Notes: generated from the letters alone by a model not told the origin. DNA of 64,000 nt from Asanoa ferruginea (GCF_003387075.1 NZ_QUMQ01000001.1:5208001-5272000); one strand, 5' to 3'; positions 17,418 to 25,964 are shown, counted from the stretch's first letter. A program made the numbers and translations.

Positions 17418-18950
17418 CTACTCCTTGATGACGACGTGCGGCTCGGTGCAGTCGACGAACCGATTATGCTCGATATCTATTCCACTGTGCACTTTGCCGC
17501 CGGCGATCGTCGGCTCGACCAGGATCGCCGGCGCGGTCAGCCGGCGAAACTCGTTGGCGCGGATCGTCAGGTCCTTGACCGGTCCGGACTCGAACCACTC
17601 GTTGGCGTCGCCGGAGACGAAGATGCCCGCCATCCCCATCTCGTCGAAGACGTTGCCCTCGATCACGCAGTGGCCGCGGGCGGTCAGCAGGACGCCGCGG
17701 GTCGGTATACCGGTGAACACGTTGCCGGTGACGGTGACGTCGGGGGAGTAGCTGATGTTCTCGGCGGCCCAGCGCTCGTTTTCCAGGTGCACCGGCCGGT
17801 CCAGGGTGACCGTCGTGGTGAACGGATGTTCGGGGGTCGGATCCGTCACCGCGACGACCCGGGCCTGGATCGCGGTGTCGCTGGAGAGGGTCGCCCGTTC
17901 GATGAACTCGATCTCGTCGCCGGCGTGGAACGCGGGGAAGCCGGCGGTCTCCGGGTGGCGGTATTCCAGGACGACCGTGCGCTCGTCGGGCCGTTCCTTC
18001 ACCACGAGGTAGGTGCCGTGCACGTTGATCGCGTCGTCGTGGGCGCCGTCGAAAAGGCAGCGTTCGATGGTGACCTGCCCGCCCACGTTCGAGAGGTTGA
18101 CGAAGTCGGCGTAGCTCGCGGTCTTCCGCCCCCGCTCGGGATCGGCCTGGAAGCGGATGTCGCGCAGCACCAGGTCGCGGCTGAGTTGGCCGAGGATGCC
18201 GAAGCCGTGCAGATAGTGCAGGTCGAGGTTGTCGAGGGTGACCCGTTCGCTTTCCCAGACGAACACGCCGGGGTGGTCCCGGACGGTCGGTCGCATCTGA
18301 TAGACGAGCCCGGTGTCGTCGTCGATGGGCCCCCCGTATTCGATCCGCAGGTCGTCGCTGATGGCTGTCACGTTGACGAAGAGCGGGTTGTCGCAGCGCC
18401 TGACCGTGCCCGTTCGCGGGTCGTAGACCTGCGCGTAGTCCAGGCCGTCGCGCCCGCTCCAATAGGACCGCTCGCCCTCCCAGTTGATGTGCGTCCCGTC
18501 GACCCGCGCCGTCACGTCGGCGGGCACGGCGAGTTGGCGCCAGGTGGGCCCGGCGGCGACGACGGTGGCCTCTACGAGGCTCGGCGCGTGGTAGTCGACC
18601 GCGAACCCGTGCCAGCGCACGTCGTGCGAGTCGATGACGGCGAAGGCCGTCTGGAACCCGTGCAGGGTGAGCTTCGCACCGGTGCCGTTGACGACCAGGC
18701 CGTTCGCGTGCTCGACAAGCATCGCGATGGTCTTCGTGCGATAGCGCGGGTCCGCGCCCACGGTGTTGGAGACGAACAGGTCGCGGCGCTCGGCGTGCTC
18801 GGGATAGAGCGTGTAGTCGCCCGGCGGGATCCGCACCTCGGACGGCTGCGGGTGCGCGGACGCGGCCCGGAAGGCTGCGGCGAACGCGGCCGCCGAGTCG
18901 CTGCGCCCGGTCGGATCGGCACCGTAGGCGACTACGTCGAAGACGGCCAT
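17418..18950 (-). CDS. GH110-like alpha-1,3-galactosidase, right-handed beta-helix
   Basis: A 510-residue parallel beta-helix protein. It opens with the pectate-lyase-like VFDVVAYGADPTGRSDS, then GDYTLYPEHAERRDLFVSNT and an acidic DDAINVHGTY near residues 305-314. This order matches family GH110, which removes alpha-1,3-linked galactose from blood-group-B or linear alpha-Gal glycans. No signal peptide is visible, so it would act in the cytoplasm. The ATG has a GAGGAGCGAG ribosome site. It is divergent from the GH95 gene. A different beta-helix glycosidase cannot be excluded without comparison. Confidence 0.75.
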   Translation of the reverse strand: MAVFDVVAYGADPTGRSDSAAAFAAAFRAASAHPQPSEVRIPPGDYTLYPEHAERRDLFVSNTVGADPRYRTKTIAMLVEHANGLVVNGTGAKLTLHGFQTAFAVIDSHDVRWHGFAVDYHAPSLVEATVVAAGPTWRQLAVPADVTARVDGTHINWEGERSYWSGRDGLDYAQVYDPRTGTVRRCDNPLFVNVTAISDDLRIEYGGPIDDDTGLVYQMRPTVRDHPGVFVWESERVTLDNLDLHYLHGFGILGQLSRDLVLRDIRFQADPERGRKTASYADFVNLSNVGGQVTIERCLFDGAHDDAINVHGTYLVVKERPDERTVVLEYRHPETAGFPAFHAGDEIEFIERATLSSDTAIQARVVAVTDPTPEHPFTTTVTLDRPVHLENERWAAENISYSPDVTVTGNVFTGIPTRGVLLTARGHCVIEGNVFDEMGMAGIFVSGDANEWFESGPVKDLTIRANEFRRLTAPAILVEPTIAGGKVHSGIDIEHNRFVDCTEPHVVIKE

Positions 18951-18975
18951 CCTCGCTCCTCTGACTAATATGTCC

Positions 18976-18996
18976 TTACAAACTCACCCTATCGAG
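18976..18996 (+). promoter_or_regulatory. Putative ROK operator between GH110-like and GH95 genes
   Basis: TTAC-N-AACTC-N6-TCGAG, the same pattern and spacing as at 11352-11371. It lies in the 55-base gap between the divergent glycosidase genes, so one bound repressor could silence both. The second half-site is less symmetrical here (AACTCA / CGAGAG). Confidence 0.5.
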
Positions 18997-19005
18997 AGAC
19001 TTTTG

Positions 19006-21279
19006 ATGAGCTCGGACGACCCCGCCCACGTGCACACCTGCACCGCACCGGCCCGCGAGTGGCTCGAGGCTTTTCCGCTGGGAAACGGTCGGCTGGGCGG
19101 AATGCTGTTCGGCGATCCGTTGCGGGAGCGGGTGGCTCTCAACGACGGCACCGCGTGGTCGGGCGACGTGTCCAGCGAGGCGCGGCAGCGGGTGATCGAC
19201 CCTTCGGCTGCTGCTGAGGCGGTGGCCGCCGCCCGGGCATCCTTGGCCGGGCTTGATTTCTCCGGCGCGACCGCGTCGGTCCAGCGGCTCCAGAGCGACT
19301 ATTCGCAGAGCTACCTGCCGTTCGGTGATCTGCATTTGGACGTCACGCACGGCTCGGCGCCGACGGACTACCGGCGGCGGCTTTTGCTGCGGGATGCGTC
19401 GGCAGTCGTCGACTACCGGGTCGGCGGTTCCCGCGTCACCCGGCGGGCCTTCATCTCCGCGCCGCATCAGGCATTGGTGCTCAGCATCGAAGTCGACGGC
19501 GACGAGACGGTCGACGTCTCGCTGGGGCTGGACAGCCCACTCGCCGTCCTGGGGCGCGGTCCGGGCTGGCTGACGGTGCGCCTCCCGAGCGACGCGGCGC
19601 CGCCGCACGAGCCCGACCTACAGTCACCGGTCTACGATTCCCGGCCGTCCGTCCGGGGCGCGATCGTCGCGCGCTGGTCACACGACGGCGTGTCCGAGGG
19701 TGATCTGCGGGCCGGCGGCGTGCGTCGGCTGCTGCTGGTGGTGACCACCGCGACCACCTTCACCGGCATCGGCCGGGCGCCTGCCGGTGACGAGAACACG
19801 GCGTTGGCCGCGGCGTCGGCCGCCGCGGATGCCGCCCTCGCCCGCGGTGCCGAGCAGCTCTACGCCCGGCACCGCGACGCGCACCACTCCCTCTACGATC
19901 GCGTGTCGCTGGACCTGGCCGGCGACACCGGGCTCACGCCATACCTGTTCCACTTTGGACGATATCTGCTGATCAGCTCGTCCCGACCGGGTGGCTTGCC
20001 CGCGACGTTGCAGGGTCTCTGGAACGACTCGATGCGTCCACCATGGAGCGCCAACTACACGGTCAACATCAACACCCAGATGAACTACTGGGCGGCGGAG
20101 ACGACCAACCTGGCAGAGTGCGCGTCGCCGCTGTTCGACCTGATCGCGGCGCTCCGGGTGCGGGGCGCCGAAACCGCCCGGCTCCTTTACGGCGCACGGG
20201 GCTGGTGCGCGCACCACAACACCGACGCATGGGCCTACACATCGCCGGTCGGGCGGCGCCGGGCCGATCCGGCGTGGGCGTTCTGGCCACTGGCCGGCGT
20301 GTGGTTGTGCCGGCACCTGGTCGAGCATGTCCGCTTCGGCGCCGACCGCGCGTTCGCGTCCGACGTAGCCTGGCCACTCGTCTCGTCGGCGGCCGAGTTC
20401 CTGCTCGACTGGCTGGTCGAACAGCCCGACGGAAGCCTCGGCCTGTCCCCGTCGACGTCGCCGGAGAACCACTTCACGTTCGGCGACGGTGCCTACGCGG
20501 TCGACCTCACCTCGACGATCGACCTGAGCCTGGCCCGCGAACTGCTCGCGTCGGTCGCCGAACTGGCGTCCCTGCTGGCCATGACCGGCTCACCGATCGT
20601 CTCGTCGGCCGCCGCGGCTCTGCACCGGCTGCCGGCGCTGCCCGTCGGTGCGGACGGCCGCGTACAAGAATGGATCGTGGATCGTGCACTTCCGGAAATG
20701 CACCATCGACACCTCTCGCACCTCTACGCCCTCTTCCCCGGCGACGACACCTCGGCGCGCTTGGCCGAAGCGGCGGCGAACTCACTGGACGCGCGCGGCG
20801 ACGACTCGACGGGCTGGTCGCTGGTGTGGAAACTGGCGCTGCGGGCCCGGTTGGGCCACCGCGAGCGGCTGCCCGCGCTGATCGACCTGGTGCTGCGCCC
20901 GGCGGGCCCGGACAGCACGGGGGAGCAAGGCGGCCTTTACCCCAACCGCTTCGCCGCGCACCCGCCCTTCCAGATCGACGGGAACCTCGGCTTCACGGCC
21001 GCGGTAGCCGAGTTCGCGCTCCAGAGCCACGCGGGCGCGATCGACCTGCTGCCGGCCATCCCGGCCAACTGGCCGGCCGGCAGCGTGCGCGGCCTGGTCG
21101 CCCGCCCCGGCGTAGTCGTCGACATCTCCTGGGATGAGCGGCACTGCCTGACCGAGGCGCGGTTGTCCGGGTCGACGGCCGTCGACGTCCGTTGGCGCGA
21201 CTCAACCCTGCGCGTCGACCTCGCCCGGAGAGACGTGCGGCTGGCGCCCGACGCCGCCGGCCGGCTCGCGCTCGGGTGA
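19006..21279 (+). CDS. GH95-family alpha-L-fucosidase
   Basis: A 757-residue glycosidase of family 95, which removes alpha-1,2-linked L-fucose (or L-galactose) by inversion. The N-terminal beta-sandwich begins WLEAFPLGNGRLGGMLFG. The catalytic (alpha/alpha)6 barrel includes WSANYTVNINTQMNYW, HNTDAWAY near residue 402 and the C-terminal DGNLGFTAAVAEFALQSH near 658. No signal peptide: cytoplasmic. I use ATG 19006 after a GAGAG site; an ATG at 18970 lies upstream of the operator-like repeat. The last 78 bases overlap the convergent XRE regulator gene. Confidence 0.92.
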   Translation: MSSDDPAHVHTCTAPAREWLEAFPLGNGRLGGMLFGDPLRERVALNDGTAWSGDVSSEARQRVIDPSAAAEAVAAARASLAGLDFSGATASVQRLQSDYSQSYLPFGDLHLDVTHGSAPTDYRRRLLLRDASAVVDYRVGGSRVTRRAFISAPHQALVLSIEVDGDETVDVSLGLDSPLAVLGRGPGWLTVRLPSDAAPPHEPDLQSPVYDSRPSVRGAIVARWSHDGVSEGDLRAGGVRRLLLVVTTATTFTGIGRAPAGDENTALAAASAAADAALARGAEQLYARHRDAHHSLYDRVSLDLAGDTGLTPYLFHFGRYLLISSSRPGGLPATLQGLWNDSMRPPWSANYTVNINTQMNYWAAETTNLAECASPLFDLIAALRVRGAETARLLYGARGWCAHHNTDAWAYTSPVGRRRADPAWAFWPLAGVWLCRHLVEHVRFGADRAFASDVAWPLVSSAAEFLLDWLVEQPDGSLGLSPSTSPENHFTFGDGAYAVDLTSTIDLSLARELLASVAELASLLAMTGSPIVSSAAAALHRLPALPVGADGRVQEWIVDRALPEMHHRHLSHLYALFPGDDTSARLAEAAANSLDARGDDSTGWSLVWKLALRARLGHRERLPALIDLVLRPAGPDSTGEQGGLYPNRFAAHPPFQIDGNLGFTAAVAEFALQSHAGAIDLLPAIPANWPAGSVRGLVARPGVVVDISWDERHCLTEARLSGSTAVDVRWRDSTLRVDLARRDVRLAPDAAGRLALG

Positions 21280-22089
21280 CGCGTGCCAACTCGCCAGCAT
21301 GGCCAGGCGCTCGGCGGTGGGTGAGCCGGGCTCGGCGGTGTAGGCGATCAGCGTCCGCTGGTCGTCGTCGGCCAGCGCGAGCCGCTCGTAGGTGAACACC
21401 AACTCGCCGACGACCGGATGACGCAGGCGTTTCGAGCCCTGCGTCTTCTCCTTGACGTTGTGGTCCGCCCACAGTGTCCGGAACTCGGCGCTCTTGATGC
21501 ACAGCTCGCCGATCAGGGCCGTCAGCCACTCGTCGTCGGGGTGGCGGGCCACCTGCACGCGCAACTCGGCCGCGATCGTCTCGGCGTCGCCCTGCCAGTC
21601 CGGGAAGAACTCGCGCGACGCCGGGTCGAGGAAGAACGCGCGGGCGCGGTCGCGGCTGCGCGGGTCGTCGGTCAGGCCGAACACCGCCGTGCCGAGGCTG
21701 TTGGCGGCGACGATGACCATCCGGTAGTCGACCACGATCGCCGGCACGTCGCGCATGCTGTCGAGCAGCAGCCGCACGCTGCTCCGAACCGGTTCCTGCG
21801 GCGCCCGGTCGCCGGCTCGCCGCGGGCGCGCGAGATCGTGCAGGTAGGCGTGCTCCGCCGGGTCGAGGCGCAGCGCCCGGCTGACCGCGTCGAGCACCGA
21901 GTCGGACACGTGCCGCCCGTGGCCCTGCTCGAGCCGGATGTAGTAGTCGGTGCTGACCCCGGCCAACTGGGCGACCTCTTCGCGGCGCAGCCCCGGCACC
22001 CGGCGCCGGCCGCGCTCGGGCAGGCCGACGTCGCGCGGGCCAAGGCGCGCCCGGCGGGAGCGGAGGAAGTCGCTGAGCTGGCCGTTCAT
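21202..22089 (-). CDS. XRE helix-turn-helix regulator with MmyB-type domain
   Basis: A 295-residue regulator. The N-terminal helix-turn-helix covers about 30-75 (GLRREEVAQLAGVSTDYYIRLEQ). The C-terminal MmyB-like ligand-binding (PAS-like) domain includes IVVDYRMVIVAANSLG and FFLDPASREFFPDW. This family commonly controls an adjacent redox gene, here the divergent aldo/keto reductase at 22190. The C-terminal 26 residues are rich in Pro/Gly/Glu and are encoded opposite the end of the GH95 gene, so they may be a late extension. Confidence 0.9.
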   Translation of the reverse strand: MNGQLSDFLRSRRARLGPRDVGLPERGRRRVPGLRREEVAQLAGVSTDYYIRLEQGHGRHVSDSVLDAVSRALRLDPAEHAYLHDLARPRRAGDRAPQEPVRSSVRLLLDSMRDVPAIVVDYRMVIVAANSLGTAVFGLTDDPRSRDRARAFFLDPASREFFPDWQGDAETIAAELRVQVARHPDDEWLTALIGELCIKSAEFRTLWADHNVKEKTQGSKRLRHPVVGELVFTYERLALADDDQRTLIAYTAEPGSPTAERLAMLASWHASPEREPAGGVGRQPHVSPGEVDAQG

Positions 22090-22189
22090 CAGTCGAGTCT
22101 AGGCACGGCGTACACCGGCAACGTGGTTCTGCCAGACCTATGTTGAAGGGCCATTGGTTGCCACTGGCGGGCGGTGCCAGCGTGGGGTG

Positions 22190-23194
22190 ATGACCGATTT
22201 CAAACTCGACCAGGTACGCCTCGGCACCGGCGGCCCACTCGTCGGCCAGCAGGGTTTCGGCGCCATGGGCATCAAGACCGACTACTACGGCACGACCGAC
22301 GAGACCGAGGCGCGGGCCGCCCTGGAGCGGGCCCTCAGCCTCGGAATCACCCTTTTCGACACGGCCGACGCGTACGGCAACGGCGCCAACGAAAAGTTCC
22401 TCGCCCCGTTCCTGGCCGCGCACCGCGACGAGGTGGTGATCGCCACCAAGTTCGGCCTCGACAACGAACGCCCGGGGATCTTCAATGACCCGGCCTACAT
22501 CCGCGCGGCCGTCGACCGCAGCCTGCGCCGTCTGGGCGTCGATCACATCGATGTCTACTACCTGCACCGTCGCGACGTGAACGTCCCGATCGAGCAGACC
22601 GTGGGTGTCATGGCCGAACTGGTCGCGGCGGGCAAGGTGCGGCACCTGGGCCTGAGCGAGGTGACCGCCGACGAGTTGCGGGCCGCCTACGCCGTCCACC
22701 CGATCGCCGCCGTCGAGTCGGAGTGGTCGCTGTTCAGCCGCGACATCGAGAACCGGGTCGTCCCGGCCGCAGCCGCGCTCGGGACGGCGCTCGTGCCGTA
22801 CTCCCCATTGGGTCGCGGCATTTTGACCGGCCAGGTCCCGTCGGTGCAGGGCCTGGAAGCCGGCGACGTCCGCCGGGGGATGCCCCGTTTCGCCGGTGGC
22901 AACGACCGGGCAAACCACGATCTGCTGGCACCGGTACGCGAGGTCGCGGCGGCACACGAGGCCACCCCGGCCCAGATCGCGCTGGCCTGGCTGCACGCGC
23001 AGCAGGAGGTGCGCGGCCTGCCGGTCGTGCCGATCCCTGGCACCCGCACCCGCGCGCGCGTGACCGAGAACGCGGCCGGCGCCCGGATCGCCCTCACGGC
23101 CGACGAGCTGAAACTGCTGGACCCGCTGGCGGCCCAGGTGGCCGGCGAACGTTACGCGGACATGACCTTCGCGTCCGGCGGCCGGGAGAACTAG
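22190..23194 (+). CDS. Aldo/keto reductase
   Basis: A 334-residue NADPH-dependent TIM-barrel reductase. The catalytic tetrad regions are visible: FDTADAYGNG (Asp and Tyr), ATKFG (Lys) and YYLHRRD (His). The NADPH-binding end has VVPIPGTRTRARVTEN. Sequence layout is that of the AKR13/yakc group, which reduces aldehydes and methylglyoxal-like carbonyls. ATG 22190 follows GTGGGG. The promoter region is shared with the divergent XRE/MmyB regulator, the likely controller. Physiological substrate unknown. Confidence 0.92.
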   Translation: MTDFKLDQVRLGTGGPLVGQQGFGAMGIKTDYYGTTDETEARAALERALSLGITLFDTADAYGNGANEKFLAPFLAAHRDEVVIATKFGLDNERPGIFNDPAYIRAAVDRSLRRLGVDHIDVYYLHRRDVNVPIEQTVGVMAELVAAGKVRHLGLSEVTADELRAAYAVHPIAAVESEWSLFSRDIENRVVPAAAALGTALVPYSPLGRGILTGQVPSVQGLEAGDVRRGMPRFAGGNDRANHDLLAPVREVAAAHEATPAQIALAWLHAQQEVRGLPVVPIPGTRTRARVTENAAGARIALTADELKLLDPLAAQVAGERYADMTFASGGREN

Positions 23195-23202
23195 ACGCAC
23201 CA

Positions 23203-23219
23203 CACTCCTCAAAGGAGTG
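23203..23219. terminator. Stem-loop between convergent genes
   Basis: A perfect 7-bp stem CACTCCT / AGGAGTG with a CAA loop lies between the ends of the aldo/keto reductase and metallophosphoesterase genes. Flanking bases extend the pairing with a 2-base bulge (23198-23222). TCCTTTCC follows on the plus strand. Position suggests a terminator. Confidence 0.5.
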
Positions 23220-23257
23220 GTGATCCTTTCCGACCGACCGACGCGGACGGCTGACGG

Positions 23258-24079
23258 TCAGTCGGAGAAGACGCGCTCCTCGGCGTACACGATGAGTTCG
23301 TCCGGGGTCGGCGGCTCGCGCAACAGTTCGGCGATCCGGTCCCGCGCCGGGTCGTCGCTGCGCTTCAGTGCGGCCAGATGGGCTTCGACGTCATAGGGCG
23401 TGCGGCGGAACTCGACGCCGTCGGCCGTGACCCGCGCCCAACGCGCCCCGGGCTCGCCCGCGTGGTAGGGCAGCCCGACGCTGCCCGGGTTGATGTGCCG
23501 GCGCACCCGGCCAACGGCCAGCGCGCGATCGAACTGGAGATGCGTGTGTCCGGTCACCAGGACGTCGGCGTCGACTCCGGCCACGGCGGCCGCGACGCGG
23601 TCCATCGGCGTACCCGGCGTCATGATCTCGATGTCGGCCCGTGGCGACCCATGGCAGATCCGCAGCGTGCCGACGCCGGGCACCTCGACGTCGACCTGGA
23701 ACAGCGCGTCGCGCAGAAAGTCGACGTCGCCGGCCCGGTGCCGGTCGCGCATCCAGGGTTCGCGCGGGGTGGCAGGCGGGCGCACCTCGTCGGCCAACTC
23801 GAGCACGGCGCGGTCGGCGTTGCCCCGGACGAGAAGCCGGCGGGGCAGGCTGTTGATCAGGTCCACGGTCTCGGCCGGGAAGGTGCCCCACGTGGTGTCG
23901 CCACCGAAGACCACCAGATCAACCGGCGCCCGGTCGAGCTCGTCGAACACGGCGCGCAGCGCATGGATGTTGGCGTGCACGTCGGACAGCAACGCCACCG
24001 ACCCGGCGACCGCGCGCGGTATCCGGGGTTCTTTCGCAGCCGCCGCGGTGCCAGCGATCTCGTCGAATCGATCTGGCAT
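23258..24079 (-). CDS. Calcineurin-like metallophosphoesterase
   Basis: A 273-residue cytoplasmic metallophosphoesterase. Its dinuclear metal motifs appear in order: LLSDVHANIHAL (D-x-H), VVFGGDT (G-D), LVRGNADR (G-N-x-D, where many relatives have G-N-H-[DE]), ICHGSP, and VTGHTH (G-H-x-H). This resembles YfcE/MJ0936-type enzymes that hydrolyse phosphodiesters. I use ATG 24079, next to the first conserved sequence; an ATG at 24193 would overlap the lsr2 gene. The gap to the Lsr2-like gene is 16 bases, so they may share a transcript. Confidence 0.88.
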   Translation of the reverse strand: MPDRFDEIAGTAAAAKEPRIPRAVAGSVALLSDVHANIHALRAVFDELDRAPVDLVVFGGDTTWGTFPAETVDLINSLPRRLLVRGNADRAVLELADEVRPPATPREPWMRDRHRAGDVDFLRDALFQVDVEVPGVGTLRICHGSPRADIEIMTPGTPMDRVAAAVAGVDADVLVTGHTHLQFDRALAVGRVRRHINPGSVGLPYHAGEPGARWARVTADGVEFRRTPYDVEAHLAALKRSDDPARDRIAELLREPPTPDELIVYAEERVFSD

Positions 24080-24095
24080 CCCGCGCCGGCGTCTC

Positions 24096-24500
24096 TTACG
24101 AGTTGGGAGCCAGGAAGGGCGACGCGAGGGCGGTGCGGGGAGCGCGGCCCTCGTGCTTCTCGTAGGCCTCGCGGACCCGCTGTGGGATGGCACCGCGGTC
24201 GCCGACGGTGTCGAGGCCGAGTTGCGGGCCGTATTTCTGGCCCCAGGCGCGGATCGCGCGGGTTTCCTCGCGGAGGCTGGCGCCTTCGGCGGAGATCACC
24301 GTCCGGGTGTGGCGGGTGCCGTCGGCGGTCACCCTCGTGCCGGCTTCGACGAACGGCTTGAGCGTCTGCCGCAGCTTCCCGGCGTTTTCGTCGGACAGGT
24401 CGATCTCGAACATGACGCCGTCGAGAGCGAACATCACCGTTTGGTCGGCGGTGCTGCCGTCGATGTCGTCGACGAGCTTCACGATGGTCTCTTTGGCCAC
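24096..24500 (-). CDS. Lsr2-family nucleoid-associated protein, altered AT-hook
   Basis: A 134-residue Lsr2-like DNA-bridging xenogeneic silencer. The N-terminal dimerisation domain reads AKETIVKLVDDIDGS and FALDGVMFEIDLSDENAGKLR. The C-terminal DNA-binding domain includes RAIRAWGQKYG and ends REAYEKHEG. In Lsr2 the minor-groove contact is made by an Arg-Gly-Arg hook; here the codons give D-R-G-A-I-P, so the second Arg is Ala. The GTG start at 24500 fits the usual Met-Ala-Lys beginning. DNA binding may be weaker or altered. Probably a paralogue rather than the main Lsr2. Confidence 0.9.
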   Translation of the reverse strand: MAKETIVKLVDDIDGSTADQTVMFALDGVMFEIDLSDENAGKLRQTLKPFVEAGTRVTADGTRHTRTVISAEGASLREETRAIRAWGQKYGPQLGLDTVGDRGAIPQRVREAYEKHEGRAPRTALASPFLAPNS

Positions 24501-24584
24501 TGAGAGCGTCCCTAACCTGGTAGAACGAGTGTCCACGCGCCCATACCGTATCCGATCACCCTCCACGACCGCCGGTTGCGTCGG

Positions 24585-24917
24585 TCAGACGAGCCGCAGT
24601 TCCTGATCGAGAACCGCCGAATGGATGCCGATCGAGGTTTCGCGGATGTATGCCTGGCGGAGTTCGTGGGCCCGCCGGTAGCTCTCCGCCTTCGGTGCCT
24701 CCGCCATCTCCTCGCGCGACTCGAAACTGATCCGCACGATCGCGTCGATCGGCGGCTCGGCGCCGTCGGTCATCACGTCCGACAGGTAGTACTGCACGTA
24801 CTCCCTGGTTTGCGGCAGGCCGACGTAGGTCGGGCCGTACTCGTGCTCCATGAAGTGCCGGAAATCCTCCGTCGAGATCTCCGGCTTCTTCCTGATGACG
24901 GTCAACATCGTGAACAT
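24585..24917 (-). CDS. EthD-domain protein
   Basis: A 110-residue dimeric alpha/beta-barrel protein of the EthD type, marked by MLTVIRKKPEISTEDFRHFM, EHEYGP near residue 24 and a central SFESREEMAEA. EthD proteins support or catalyse small-molecule conversions, often beside oxidoreductases. It starts 12 bases after the quinone oxidoreductase stop, so both come from one TetR-controlled transcript. Substrate unknown. Confidence 0.85.
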   Translation of the reverse strand: MFTMLTVIRKKPEISTEDFRHFMEHEYGPTYVGLPQTREYVQYYLSDVMTDGAEPPIDAIVRISFESREEMAEAPKAESYRRAHELRQAYIRETSIGIHSAVLDQELRLV

Positions 24918-24929
24918 CCGTGTGGCTCC

Positions 24930-25907
24930 TCAGGGTGTCAGCAGGATTCGGCGGCCGACCGCGCCGGTTTCCAGGCGGCGGTGCGCCTCGGCCGCGTCGG
25001 CCAGCGGCAGCGTCTCGGTGCGGATGTCGACCAGGCCCTGGCTGATCGCGTGCAGCCCAGCCTCCGCGGCGGGCCGCGCCTTGTCGAGATGATTCGGCAG
25101 GTAGAAGCCGATGCTGAAGCCGAGCAGGGCCAGGTTGCCGCCCCACAGCGCGTTGGTCGGCACCGAATGCTGCCAGTCTCCGCTGGCGTTGCCGACCAGC
25201 AGCATCCGCCCCTGACGATTCATCACCTGGAGGCTGTCGGTGCGGAGCTGGCCACCGACCGGGTCGACCACGACGTCGAAGCGTTGCGTGGCGAGAGCCA
25301 GGTCCTCGCTGGCGATGATCTCGTCGTAGGGGAGGGCCGAGGCCCGCGCGGCGGCGAGTGAGGAGCGCCGGGACGTGCCAACCACAACCGAGGCGCCGAG
25401 GGTGCGGGCGACGCCCGGGAAAGCCGACGCCAACCCGCCCAGCGCACCGTGCACGAGGACCCGCTCGCCCGGCTTGAGGTGCGCGATCTCGGTCAGTGCC
25501 AGATAGGCCGTGGCAGCGTTGGGCAGCGCCGCGACGGCGAGGGCCGGATCGACGCCGGTGCCCTCCAGGCTGACGGTTACCCGGGCGTCCGCGACCTCCA
25601 CCGAGGCATAGCCACCGACGGCGCCGGTGCCGGACAGCGTCACGACCGACTCGCCGACCCGGAAGTCGGTCACGCCCTCGCCGAGCTCGCGGATGGTGCC
25701 GGCGACTTCGAGGCCGGGCACGTAGGGCGGCTGCGGCAACCCGGCCCGCTCCTTGTAGAGGCCCTGCCGGATGTAGACGTCGACCAGACCGACGGCGGCG
25801 TGGGTGACGTCGATCGCCACCTGCCCCGGCCCCGGCCGCGGATCCGGCAACTCCTGGACTTCGAAGACCTCAGGCTCTCCGAACCGGGTGACGACTGCTG
25901 CGCGCAT
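24930..25907 (-). CDS. Zinc-independent quinone oxidoreductase (MDR superfamily)
   Basis: A 325-residue medium-chain dehydrogenase/reductase. The start MRAAVVTRFGEPEVFEV and the region YVPGLEVAGTIRELGEGV are typical. The Rossmann fold includes VLVHGALGGLASAFPGVAR, and the structural-zinc cysteines and catalytic-zinc ligands are missing, which places it with NADPH:quinone reductases. I use ATG 25907, after TCTGGAGG-like purines (ribosome site AGAGGAGCCCACC). The divergent TetR gene and two matched operators in the gap indicate induction by a small electrophile or substrate. Confidence 0.9.
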   Translation of the reverse strand: MRAAVVTRFGEPEVFEVQELPDPRPGPGQVAIDVTHAAVGLVDVYIRQGLYKERAGLPQPPYVPGLEVAGTIRELGEGVTDFRVGESVVTLSGTGAVGGYASVEVADARVTVSLEGTGVDPALAVAALPNAATAYLALTEIAHLKPGERVLVHGALGGLASAFPGVARTLGASVVVGTSRRSSLAAARASALPYDEIIASEDLALATQRFDVVVDPVGGQLRTDSLQVMNRQGRMLLVGNASGDWQHSVPTNALWGGNLALLGFSIGFYLPNHLDKARPAAEAGLHAISQGLVDIRTETLPLADAAEAHRRLETGAVGRRILLTP

Positions 25908-25924
25908 GGTGGGCTCCTCTGGTC

Positions 25925-25945
25925 TAACGCACGAAGGTTGCGTTA
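25925..25945. promoter_or_regulatory. TetR operator 1 (TAACGCA-N7-TGCGTTA)
   Basis: A perfect 7-bp inverted repeat with a 7-base spacer, 17 bases before the quinone oxidoreductase start. The same core AACGCA-N7-TGCGTT recurs exactly 40 bp away. Paired dyads between divergent regulator and target genes are the standard layout for TetR-family autorepression. Confidence 0.8.
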
Positions 25946-25964
25946 TCTTCGACGCTAGCACCGA

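Noticed and set aside
17379-18968. A 529-codon plus-strand frame opposite the GH110-like gene.
   Set aside because: No motifs, and the minus strand encodes a well-ordered beta-helix protein with a good ribosome site and a terminator at its end.
18970-19005. ATG at 18970 as the GH95 start.
   Set aside because: It would place the operator-like repeat inside the gene and has no ribosome site; ATG 19006 has one.
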